Positions 13,042 to 23,259 of a DNA stretch of 64,000 nucleotides are shown piece after piece (position 1 is the stretch's first letter; each line of letters opens with the position of its first letter). The position numbers and the translations under genes are program-made. This DNA is from Agrostemma githago (lineage: Eukaryota > Streptophyta > Magnoliopsida > Caryophyllales > Caryophyllaceae), in NCBI GenBank assembly GCA_958450325.1, contig OY288257.1, positions 17,379,873 to 17,443,872 on the forward strand, given 5' to 3'. The notes under the pieces are model-generated. The model was not told the origin of the DNA and made no database searches. It saw nothing but the letters and a program-made list of their open reading frames with translations.

Positions 13042-14088
13042 CTAGTCTGAATAGTCATTTGACGCAAAGGAGACCGTGGGAGTTCCTTCACCGGCATACT
13101 CCCAAACTCCTACATCCCCCGAGTTGTTCAATCGGAATTCACAAGGACCTAGAGGTAGGTCCCAATAGTGACGGTTATAAATATTGGTTCGGTTTTTGTA
13201 GGGGACAATTAAGGCACGGTCATGGCTAAGAGAAACGAGGCGGTGGTCAGGCACATTAAATATCCAAGTAGGGAAATAAGCCTCGTTAAGCCAGACACGG
13301 GGGTCATGTGGTTTAAGATGGTCGGTCGAATAACCCAAATTTCTTGCTATTATGGTCACAAGACCACCACAGTCGACAGAGGGGCGTTGGTCAATGATAA
13401 TTTGATGAAAGTGTAACGCCACGACAATAGGTAGGTCAAGGGGATAAGGGTTACCGAGTAAAGAGTCACATATCAATTGTAAGACACACACATTAAGGTT
13501 AATGATATTTTCGGTAGATGGCAAAAGACAGTGGGAAAGGAATTCAGCGAAATAACGAATGCCTGGGTTACGGATTTCAGCGGTAAAATTAGAATTGGGT
13601 TCGAAATCACGTTGACCCGGCGCTATGCGCCTCCACAAGTATCTCCTAGTCGCACTACTTTGCGAATCACTTAGGGGTCTACTTAGTCCGGTACCCGATG
13701 AGGGTAATCCTAGAGCTAAGCTAAAGTCGGAAATATTTAAACAGTGATTTCTACCAAACAAATTAAATTTGAACTCCTTAGGTGTGGTCGGGTTATCGAT
13801 TGTAAAGGTACTTAAAAACTCACAAGTCAAGTCTTTGTTTGTGAAAGACACAAAATCAAGGAGTTTACTAATACCAATTCTAGACGATAACTCTATAATA
13901 TCGTTCTTAATTCCTAGAATTTTCATTGTGAATGGACAAGGCCATCTCGTACTCTGAAAGTCTTTTTCAAAGAAAATACGAGCAAGGGGTGAATTTGGAC
14001 ACGGTAAAAGTTTAGGCCTAGAAGATGAATGTTTAGAAGTTGAGGCCATACCTCGTTTACGCGCGGCTCTTTGGGCTCTTGTTTCCAT
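13042..14088 (-). CDS. Athila-A 3' ORF (post-integrase, 348 aa)
   Basis: An open frame after the pol region, in the position where Athila elements carry their extra (often called env-like) gene. I chose the ATG at 14088 (METRAQRAARKRG) because the 145 codons upstream are only translated palindromes and leader DNA. The protein starts with a basic segment, then ARIFFEKDFQSTRWPC, TMKILGI and LALGLPSSG. These resemble the plant transposon-associated protein seen in Athila-type elements (ATHILA ORF-1 / 'putative plant transposon protein'). No signal peptide or clear membrane helix is seen, so an envelope function is not supported. The frame is intact to the stop at 13042, unlike pol. Function unknown. 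Confidence 0.7.
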   Translation of the reverse strand: METRAQRAARKRGMASTSKHSSSRPKLLPCPNSPLARIFFEKDFQSTRWPCPFTMKILGIKNDIIELSSRIGISKLLDFVSFTNKDLTCEFLSTFTIDNPTTPKEFKFNLFGRNHCLNISDFSLALGLPSSGTGLSRPLSDSQSSATRRYLWRRIAPGQRDFEPNSNFTAEIRNPGIRYFAEFLSHCLLPSTENIINLNVCVLQLICDSLLGNPYPLDLPIVVALHFHQIIIDQRPSVDCGGLVTIIARNLGYSTDHLKPHDPRVWLNEAYFPTWIFNVPDHRLVSLSHDRALIVPYKNRTNIYNRHYWDLPLGPCEFRLNNSGDVGVWEYAGEGTPTVSFASNDYSD

Positions 14089-14270
14089 GATAATAATTTG
14101 TAAGAAAAATGCCGAAACTTTTGCTTCTCCTTCTTCAAAAACCCAAAATAAATATTCACCCAAGTATGAAATGGAGTTATGAATGGAGGTTGAATATGGT
14201 GTATGGAAGGTAGTGTAATGATTTTGTGATGGGTGAAAGGGTGAAATGATGAGTGAGGTGAAAAAGGTGG

Positions 14271-14278
14271 TATAAATA
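14271..14278 (-). promoter_or_regulatory. TATA-like site upstream of the Athila-A 3' ORF
   Basis: TTATTTATACC on the minus strand lies about 185 bp upstream of the ORF ATG (14088) and about 160 bp downstream of the internal palindrome block. With the block it mimics the LTR promoter layout. Functional assignment is inference. Confidence 0.35.
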
Positions 14279-14435
14279 AGGGTGTTTGAGAGGGAAAGTG
14301 AAAGTTTTAAAGTTGGTGGTAAACATTTGGTGTAAAAAATGTTGGAGGGAAAGTTATGTTGAGGTAAATTGTTGGAGGGAAAGTGAAAATGTAGTGAGTA
14401 AATAAATGTGCATAGGTGATCCGGCCAAGACCCAC

Positions 14436-14711
14436 CGCCGGGTGAAATTTCACCCGGTTGGGCACCATCGGGTGAAATTTCACCCGGTCGGGCACCATCG
14501 GGTGAAATTTCACCCGACGACATTTCGTCGTGAAAATCATTTTTTTGCTGTCTTTTTCCACCGGGTGAAATTTCACCCGGTCAAAATCTCACCAGGCGAA
14601 ATTTCGCCCGGTGGTAACTTCTTCGATTTCGGCAATTCTGGCAACTTTTCCATAGGGCGAAGTTTCGCCCGGTCGAGTCTCACCGGGCGAAGTTTCGCCC
14701 GACGGTCTTCT
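14436..14711. repeat. Internal palindrome block of Athila-A, upstream of the 3' ORF
   Basis: About seven palindromes. The first, at 14438-14457, is a perfect 20-bp palindrome with arms CCGGGTGAAA. Others lie near 14469, 14500, 14562, 14591, 14656 and 14682. They share the GAAATTTC/GAAGTTTC core with the LTR block but lie 3.7 kb away in the interior. The translated repeats give artefactual ORFs rich in GEISPGG. Confidence 0.8.
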
Positions 14712-15011
14712 TGCTGCATTTTTCCGCCTTGCCATTTCATGGCTCTTCAATAGTCACCTAGAGATTCAAATATATGACTCGACTCACATTACATAATCAA
14801 TATTTCCCACAAACATGCTTGTGGTCTTCGATTTAAGCTCCATAACTTCTCCAAAAGCTTGATCTTCATCCAAATTATGCTCCATGGTGAAATCCAATTT
14901 TCAATCAATCTTCTCAAGCTAACAAAACTAATAAACTCAAAGAAATATGATACATATGTACAAGGTGGTTGTTGAGGATACCACCAAACCTACATCAATT
15001 TCGAGAGGGGG

Positions 15012-15188
15012 TCAAACAACGCTCCCCGATGGGAGCTCACCAAACTTCATAGTAGCAAAGGTCTCACGAATATGACCGGGATGATAAATCTTCAAACGTT
15101 GCCCATTAACCATAAACTTCCCGGTTTCCGGGATAGATATCTCTATCGATCCATATGGTTTTACTCCGGTCACTTCAAATGGACCCGA
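15012..15188 (-). pseudogene. Athila-A integrase C-terminus (separated by Athila-B)
   Basis: Read on the minus strand after the insertion of Athila-B, this segment continues the integrase frame that breaks off at 24849. It encodes a short C-terminal tail including GKFMVNGQRLKIYHPG and ends with TGA at 15012-15014. The VNGQRLKxY motif is usual at the end of Athila/Tat pol. The CCCGA at 15184-15188 is the target duplication shared with 24844-24848. Confidence 0.75.
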
Positions 15189-16250
15189 TGATGGTAGGGA
15201 TTTGTCACGTCCCTAACCGTCAATAATAAACCGACACGTTCCTAGTGGGTAGCTAGGGCAAGTAGGGTCGATATTCACGGGGACGGTAGAGTAAGGTCTA
15301 GACTAGGTCCACTAAAAACTAGGCTAAGTCACACAAACGAACACAAAGAAAGCTATAATTGACAAAGTGTGATGGAGGAGAAGTAAGAGCTAGACTAGTG
15401 ATTAACTAGAAACAAACTAAACAATGAAACTAATGAGACGATGACTAACTAAGAGGATGAACTCAAATATGGAAAGGAGGTGGGGTAGGTCGGGTTCATA
15501 GGAGTAGAAGGGTAATTGGGGTGATCAAGGGTATAGATGTCTCCTAATTACTAGAGTCGGTTCGGGCTCTCGCAACTTAGACCGATGTCAAGGTGGGTCC
15601 GGGCTCTCGCAACTTAGACCCTAGTCGGCACTCTCGTGACTATGACTATTCTCAACATTTCCACATAATAGACAAACAATGAGAAGATGAACACAAGCAT
15701 GGGAAGCATGGCCACTACAACTCACACAAGCATATCAACAAACACATGGAGTGCCCACAATGTGACTAACAACAAAGTTTCACCCTTTTCCCTTAATCAA
15801 CCCTAATCATCCATAATCTACCCCTAATCCCCCTACTAACCCCACAAGATTACTACTCACTCATGATGAAGAATAAAACAACAATAACAAGAGATAACAT
15901 CATCACAAAACAAACATCCATAATGAATAACAAGAACAATAACAATCACATTATAAAAAGATAGAAACTTGAATAAATAACAAAGAACAAGAATGAAAAG
16001 ATTATACCAACAATAGGATGAAGGAAAGACGAAAACTTGTATTAATGAGAAACCCAAATAAAATCCCAAGGTTGTCAAGGTTGGAACGATCTTCAAGAAT
16101 CCCCTAATCCAAGACTAATTACAATAATTATCTAAAGATTTAAGAGAGAATTAATCTAATGAGAGGAATGCTAATCTAGGGTTTAATGCTTAGTGGAGGC
16201 TAAAACTAGTCTAGGGTAAGATAAGATGTCTTAACATTACCAGGGGGAAG

Positions 16251-16259
16251 TATATATAT
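16251..16259 (-). promoter_or_regulatory. Athila-B LTR TATA box
   Basis: CCATATATATACTT on the minus strand, about 50 bp downstream of the palindrome block. The same site is at about 24318-24326 in the other LTR. Confidence 0.55.
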
Positions 16260-16310
16260 GGGTACAAGAATGAAGGAGAAGAAAGAAAAGAAGTCGCGCA
16301 GCCCCTGTAG

Positions 16311-16461
16311 CGTCCCGACCGGGACGGGATCATCCCGATCGGGACGGCCCTGTCATCCCGACCGGGATGGGTTGGTCCCGATCGGGATGGGCTCACAGTG
16401 GCCTTCTTCAAAGCGCACCTCATCCCGAACGGGATGAGGCCATCCCGAACGGGATGGGTCT
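16311..16461. repeat. Palindrome block in Athila-B LTR (CCCGATCGGG type)
   Basis: At least six short palindromes of the type TCCCGATCGGGA, TCCCGACCGGGA and TCCCGAACGGGA, about 20-40 bp apart. The other LTR has a shorter version at about 24379-24504, one unit having been lost. The position relative to the TATA box is the same as in Athila-A, but the palindrome sequence is unrelated. Confidence 0.8.
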
Positions 16462-16796
16462 TGTAGGCCTCCCTTAAGAGCTTTTTGGTCCCTCCTTGCC
16501 TCTCATGGGTTTCTCGCCGATTCTCGGGACTCGGGATCGGGTCTCGAAGGCTCGGGATTGGGTCCCAAGGTCTCGGGGTCGATTCCAAGGCATCGAGTCA
16601 TCGTTCCTTTACTCCGTTGGCTCCAAAATGCGTATGTATAGAGTCGGAATCGCTCCAACTCTTCCAAATCGGTCACGTGAACCTGAAACGAACTAAAGGA
16701 AGGATAAGAAGCCCATAAATCGCTCCCAAGGAGCAATTCCACAAGGAAATGGGACCAAAACATAGTGAAAAAAGGCACTACAAACTGCACTTATCA

Positions 16797-16809
16797 ACTC
16801 CCCCACACT
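16797..16809 (-). other. Athila-B polypurine tract
   Basis: AGTGTGGGGGAGT on the minus strand abuts the TGATAAGTGC start of the 3' LTR. Confidence 0.8.
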
Positions 16810-19253
16810 TAACCCTTACTCGCCCTCGAGTAAGCACAAACTAAGTAATAAACTAACCGAGTGGGTATTAGCGCACCCAACGCCCTTTCAACTCACGCGA
16901 GTGCACTTAGAGGAAAGGTGCACTCCGCAAGGCAAGTGGGGTCTTGTGACAAAATCGTGGATGCAACCGGACACCAAACACATAGACAAACAAACACACG
17001 AACACACGAACACAAGGTTGCACCCAAAGAAAAACAAATACCGCTTCCCTCTAAAAGCGGTGAATGAAACACCGGTTTAGGACTCAAGGTAAGTGACAAC
17101 GTTCCCAAGCTAGCAATATGAACCAAGGTGGACTAAACCCTAATAGTATGACGATAAAGCAACAAAAACGTTGGTAACTTACCTAGGTCCTCCTAACTTT
17201 CTAAAAACGTACTACGGGACGATCGGCGGAGTGGAAAAGTGAAGAACCACGGTGTTAGTCGACACTGTAGGTAAGTGAGACCCCGCCCCCTTTAGCGTGA
17301 GCTGAGAGGGTCGTCTCGTGTCCAAAACCGCCTAACTAGTCCAAGTAAAAAGGTGGAAAACATGCAAAATGAGGGAAGACCGACTAATGCCGCTATCATC
17401 CTTCCTCGGGACTCGGTCCTTTGGTAGGCTCTTCACGGCAAAAGTCGGAAAAAGGCTTATTTTTGTGAGATGGGTTTTCTTTTGGCATTTTCTTTCTTTT
17501 CGACGTTTTGATTTGTTTGTTGCAATGCCATTTCTTTTTCTTCTTTTCTATTTTTTTTTTTTTTGCTTTTGTGCCTTTTCTTTTTCTTCATTCTTTTCTT
17601 TCTTTCATTTTTTCTTTCTTTTCTCTTCTTTGCCCTTTTTGGCAATCCTTAGTGTAATAAGAAAGAGAGAATTCAACAAATGCAAATTATTGTGTGGATA
17701 TGTGTAAGAAGTAGGGTAATGGGTGAGTCGGGACGGCGCCTTCCCTTCAAACCCACAAAAAGTGGAGAACTTGGACTAATCAAACAATCCTAAACACGGT
17801 CACCTAAGGGACGAGACTCGGTAACCAAGGCCTTTTCACACCGTGGGTGGTCATAATGGTCAAAAGTGCAAATCCCGTAGTAAATCCCTAGTAAGCTAGG
17901 TAGACACAAGGTAAAGGACCAACGAATTCATTGATTTAGGGTCATTCTACTAGAGTAAAGTCCAAGACTCGATTTATACTACTAGGAAGGGAAAGTAAGC
18001 ACTCACACACTAGCCTCTAAACCGGGTTTTCGAAAACCATTTACACACAAGACACACAACAAAACACGAAACAAAGACACGACGAAAACGAACGAAAGAA
18101 AAAAAAACAAAAAGGCAACAAAATAAAACAAAACAAGACAAACACATAAACAAAGCACACACCACCCCGAATTTCCAACAAGTCATCAAATCCACCACAA
18201 GAATGTACAAGCTCCACCCGAGCACACCTCAACACAACCTTCTCCAAACATCACAAGGAATAAAGAGGGAAAGAGGGTTAGAGGATGTTACCGGATGTCT
18301 TCAAAGCTTTCCAAACAACGGAGATTAGGCAACCTATAAGGAAAAGGGAGGAAAACACACACAATACAAAACAAATATACGACACAACGACACAAAAGAA
18401 AAAGACACAAAAAGAAAATCTTTTTGATTTTTGTGAAAAAAATTCAAATTTTCAGGGTTTTCAAGATTTTTCGAAGTAACTACAGAAATAAAACTAACTG
18501 CGATAGAATATCGCTCCCCCACACTTAAACCGAGCAATGTCCTCATGCTCGATCGTAGTATGCGGAGAGGCAAAAAAAAAAGAAAAGAAACTACGAAAAT
18601 AAAGCTAAAAATCATAAAGGGGAGAAAAGGGTAGAAGATGTCCGGCCGGGGTGTAATCAAGTCACCATGGGCCGAGACAAGAAAAGATATGGAAGGGGGG
18701 AGAAATAAAAAGAAATAAATAAAAGGAAATGAGAGGGGAGGGCTAGGTGTAATCAAGTCACCTAGCCCGGATTCCGTCCAAATCCGACTAATTCCTAAAA
18801 AGTGGTGAAAATCTTGTATATTGGATTTTTCGATTGACTCACGACGCAATCACGTCGTCGAGAGTCGGGAGCAATCATACTATGGCCTCGAAGGCCACTA
18901 AGATCCCACGACTCAAGGGAAGGGGGCAAACAATGAAAAACAAGCGATAAAAAGACGGAAAAGTAAGGATAGTTACCCAAACCGAGTGGCTAGTAACTCA
19001 CTTGCTCCATCGTCTCGATGATCATTAAAGGCTCGTCGCTTGTCTTCTCGGTCGCCATCTCGCTTCACACCGAAGAAGAACTCACGGTCGGGGTAGTAAT
19101 GGTGCTAGGGGATGAAAATTTATGTGGATTTCGGTGTAAGGTGAGGTGTACGGGTCATATGATAGGAGTAACGAGGAGTAGGGAGGCTGGGAGGGGGTAT
19201 AGTGGATGGGTGGAGTCAAACGCCTAAGAAAAGGCTCAAAAGGGAGAAAGGGG
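16810..19253. other. Athila-B 3' non-coding region
   Basis: No supported gene. A second PPT-like tract lies at 18514-18527, about 1.7 kb before the real one, the same arrangement as in Athila-A. Two stretches (about 17150-17420 and 17763-17975) are conserved with Athila-A. At 18990-19058 on the minus strand a 22-codon ORF (starting MATEKTSDEP) ends ...GAGCAA/GTGAGT, a good match to a splice donor. It may be the remnant of a 3' gene's first exon. Confidence 0.5.
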
Positions 19254-19441
19254 ACCATCCCGGTCGGGATGGATGGTCCCGATCGGGTTGATAGACCCTT
19301 CCCGATCGGGAAGCTCTCGTCCCGATCGGGAACGCACTCCAGTGAGTCCGATTTCTGGCACCTTCATCCCGATCGGGATGGTTCCTTCCCGGTCAGGATT
19401 CCTCATCCTTCCCGGTCGGGAAGCCCTCTTCCCGGTCGGGA
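19254..19441. repeat. Internal palindrome block of Athila-B
   Basis: About eight TCCCGATCGGGA / TTCCCGGTCGGGAA palindromes, the same family core as the block in its LTR, 2.5 kb from the 3' LTR. In transcription sense it lies upstream of the short ORF at 19058 and of a weak ACTATACCC sequence near 19195-19204. Confidence 0.75.
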
Positions 19442-19855
19442 TGAGTCTTCTTGGCCTTCCCCAAACCCAAAAGCTCATCATAAGCTTCAAAAACCGACTT
19501 CCTCGCTCGCAAGCCAAACACCATCATCAACCATTCCTTTCTAGGAATCATATGCACTTCACCTATCAACAAAGCTCCAACACACATTAAATTCTCTCCC
19601 TCACTACGCTCATCAATCACTCCAAACAACAAGAATATCACAAAACTCAAACTAACTACAAGTAAGAAATATATACAATGAGACGGTTCTTGTGGAACTC
19701 CGTCAAACCAAGGATGGTGCTCTCTTCATTCTTTTTCAACAACCATGACCAATTCCATCCCCATCGAGGGCACGTAAGAACAAGTCGAAGGCCCTAGCAA
19801 AGTCTTCAATCAAGCATGTCATATAACCGACCACATCCCAAGACTCTTCATGGCC

Positions 19856-20593
19856 TTACCTTGACGTTCCCGGGGCATCCCTATCTTCCAAGTTCAACGG
19901 CTTGAACTTGTACTTTTGGTCTTTCGGGATATACCCAAACGTCCACCGGTCCTCATATGGCCCCAAGGGAGGCTCATCTTGCTCCTTGTCATTGCATTTG
20001 TCACCAAACCCATGATATGGGCTCTCATCCTCCTCCAAATCGGAGTCATCATCTTCAAGTACATAAGAGTACTTCTTCAAGCTTTGTCCCGAATCTTTCC
20101 CTCGATCGATGTCCTCCGCGGCATGGATTACATTACACATCTCGGTCATAGGCGAAGTGTTGCCTTGGAGGTCGAACACTAACTCTTCGTCGCCTAGTTG
20201 AAAGGTAATCCTACCCTTCTTCACATCGATCACGGCACCGGCGGTGTGTAAAAATGGGCGTCCAAGGATGATGGGAGTGTTAGCATCCTCCGGCATGTCA
20301 ACCACAATGAAGTCGACCGGAATGAAGAACTTCCCTATTCGTACCGGCACATCCTCAAGCATTCCCAATGGTCGGTTAAGAGATTTATCGGCCATTTGGA
20401 TTGTAATGGACGTACATTTCAACTCCTTCATCCCGAGTCGGTAACAAATAGAGTAGGGAATGATGCTCACACTCGCGCCCAAGTCACATAATGCATTCTT
20501 GATCATGAAATTTCCTATGGTGCAAGGGATCGAGAAACTACCCGGATCCTTCAACTTCGGAAGCGTGGAACCTTGAATAAGCTCGCTCACCAC
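19856..20593 (-). pseudogene. Athila-B protease
   Basis: The 245-codon frame holds an aspartic protease of the Athila type, with ALCDLGASVSIIPYS as the active-site region (DLGA rather than DTGA, as is usual in this lineage) and PIILGRPFL as the flap/C-terminal motif. Its frame differs from that of gag, which ends at TGA 20587-20589 only a few codons inside this ORF, so a frameshift separates them. No RT follows; the frame ends at 19856 with an acidic tail. Confidence 0.75.
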
Positions 20594-23034
20594 CCTTGTG
20601 TAAACGCTACCGTCTCTTCCTTGTCGATGGACCTCTTCCTAGCTAGGATTTCCCGCATGAATTTTCCATATGCCGGGATTTGGGTAAGTAACTCGGTGAA
20701 CGGGACACTAACATCCAATTGCTTCACAATGTCCAGGAACTTGTCGTATTGAGTATCTACCTTAGTCTTCATTTGCCTTGATGGGAAAGGCAAATTGATT
20801 TGGTACTTGTTTTGCTCAATAGGGGTAGACTCTTCAAATGACACTTTCCTTTTTCCCTTGTCTTTCTCTTGAAGTGGGGGAGGGTTATCTTCTTGAGGTT
20901 TTTCAACTTCCCATAGTACTTGCTCCTCCATTGGATTGTCAAAGCTTGATTCTTCTTGATTTGGATATGCCATTTCCTTTGTCGGTTCTTGCATTGGCTC
21001 TTGCTCGCTAGGAAATGAAGGGGGGTCATAGGATGTGCCTCTCCTTGTGGTGATAGCATTTACATGCTCAAATGTCGGTGTTTCACCTTGAGAAGGTAAT
21101 TTCCCCTCTTGCCTTGAGGAGCTCCCCGAAGCGAGTTGTGATACTTGAGTCTCAAGCATCTTCATACGGGCATCTCTCATCGCGTTTTCCCCTTAAATAT
21201 AAGTGAAGAGCTCTTGTTGGTTTCTTGCCATATCCATTTGACTTTTTTGCACATCTTGAGTATTCTTTTTCATATCTTGATTACTCCTTTGCATTTCCAT
21301 CAAAGCCTTTTGAATGTCAAATTCCCGAGGTGGGGATGATGGATTATGTGGAGTGTCGGTGATGGCGAGAGGAATGCCATAATCATGAGTAGGAGACCGG
21401 CTCCTAGGCTTGCTTTGTTGTTGTTGATTTTGTGTTGCTTGTTGACGGTTCCCTTGGAACCCTTGAGAATTACCTTGTTGTTGATGATGGTTCCCTTGGA
21501 ACCCATGAAAGTTGCCTTGATGATGGCCTTGATTGTTGCCATGGTTGTGGTTTTGATACCCTTGAAAGTTTTGGTTTCCTTGGAAACCACCTTGATTGAA
21601 GTTCCCTTGTTGGAACCCTTGCTTGTTGTTGAAGTTGCCTTGGTTATTTTGCTTGAAATTGTTGAAGGGTCTTTGGTTACCCACATAACCTTGGTAACCT
21701 TCATTGTTGTCCCGTAAGGGAGGTGGAACATAGGGACGATGTTGTTGTTGATGTTGAAGTGCTTGTTGTTGAGGGACTTGATTGGAAGCGTGGTATTGAT
21801 TAGAGTAGGAGGCACCTTGCTTGAACGCTTGAAAGGCGTTCACTTGCTCAATACTCCCTCTACAATTCATAGGGTCATGACCAACGATTCCACAAGTGTC
21901 ACAAATCCCAAAATAGGGCAAAGGAGGTGCAAATCCCAAAGCATTCACTTCTTGAATCGGTTGATGGTGTGAGGAACTAGTGCCTTGGACTTGGTTGAGG
22001 TGGCTTTGGAGCTTCTTGTCAATAGTCTCCATGTGTGTTTTCAATTGAGCTCCAAGGTCAATGCTTAACTTAGTGATAGCATCAACCTCATGCATGCCTC
22101 CTCGATGTGCCTTCCTAGGCCTAGAGTATTGCGAATTATGCACCGCCATCTCTTCGATTCTCGACCAAGTTTGGTCATCCTCTACTTCGGTAAACCTACC
22201 ATTAGATCCCATGTTGAGTATGGCCCTTGAGTCTTCATATAACCCGTTCCAAAATTGTTGTACGAGGAACCATTGTGATAAACCATGGTGTGGACAAGAA
22301 CGGATCAAGGCTTTGAATCTTTCCCACGATTCATAGAGGCTTTCATCATCACGTTGTTGGAAACCCGTGATAGAGGCTCTCAATAGATTTGTCTTCTCCG
22401 GGGGAAAGAATTGTTGGTAGAAGGCTAAGGCTAGCTTCTTCTAAGTATCAATGCCAAGTCTTGCTTTGTCCAACCCCTTGAACCATTGCTTCGCCTTACC
22501 AATAAGAGAGAAAGGAAATAATACCCACCGAATTTGGTCTTGAGTTATTCCCATTTGCGAAATAGCGTCACAATAATCCGAAAAGGTTTCCATGTGTTGA
22601 TGAGGATCTTCGGTTGGTAACCCACTAAATTGACTTCTCTCGACCAATTGGATAAATTGCGTTTTCGCCACAAAATTCCCGGTATATGCCTCCGGTAAAG
22701 TGGATGGACCCGGCAAAACGTCTTCCGTGAAGGTTGAGTGAGAAGAAAACTTAGGCATGATTGAATATAAGGGAGAAGATGGTGGTGTAGACGGTGTTGA
22801 TGTAGATGAAGAGGGGGAACTAGGAGAAGAATTACCGAAGGGATTGATGAAGGTCCCTCCGGCCGTCTCTCGAGGTGACTCGCTAAAGTCGGCTCCTTGA
22901 GCTTGCCCTTGATGAGTATTGCTTGCACTTGGTTGAGAGATCCTAACCCGGTTAATCATCCGTTGGCGAAAGGCTCGAAAGAGTCTCTCCGGCTCTGGAT
23001 TAAAGAGATAGAAGTCGCCTCCCCTCCTAGGCAT
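20587..23034 (-). pseudogene. Athila-B gag with two in-frame stops
   Basis: One frame from ATG 23034 (MPRRGGDFYLFNPEPERLFR) with TAG at 22441-22443 and TAA at 21193-21195. The capsid region includes FPFSLIGKAKQWF and, after the TAG, SLYESWERFKALIRSCPHHG. A zinc knuckle CDTCGIVGHDPMNC (C-x2-C-x4-H-x4-C) follows at about 21868-21905, then a long Gln/Asn/Gly-rich segment. The TAG probably replaces TGG. The start matches the Athila-A gag start in position and sequence. Confidence 0.82.
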
Positions 23035-23238
23035 ACACTACACACTAGAACAAACGTGAGACACCTAGTGCTTTATGGGCACTAGGCAACGACAATAAAC
23101 AAGCACAACTAGAGACAAAGAGAAAAGAAAGCTAAGAAAAGAAGAGAAACTAGAAAATATTCACAAGAGATGACGGAAGAACACAAAGAAGGGTTAATAA
23201 GTCTAGAAATAAGCAAACTAAGTGTAAACAATGCACCG

Positions 23239-23256
23239 TCCCCGGCAACGACGCCA
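23239..23256 (-). other. Athila-B primer binding site (tRNA-Asp type)
   Basis: On the minus strand TGGCGTCGTTGCCGGGGA, one mismatch from the tRNA-Asp complement TGGCGCCGTTGCCGGGGA, starts 3 bp inside the 5' LTR edge. Confidence 0.82.
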
Positions 23257-23259
23257 AAT

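Larger units (their letters stand above)
15189..16796 (-). repeat. Athila-B 3' LTR
   Basis: 1608 bp, minus-strand sense from TGATAAGTGC to CCTACCATCA. Matches 23260-24843. It carries the palindrome block at 16311-16461 and a TATATATA box at 16251-16259. Confidence 0.93.

Noticed and set aside
14088..14523. Longer 493-codon version of the Athila-A 3' ORF
   Set aside because: The first 145 codons are palindromes and leader sequence; the ATG at 14088 starts the conserved part.
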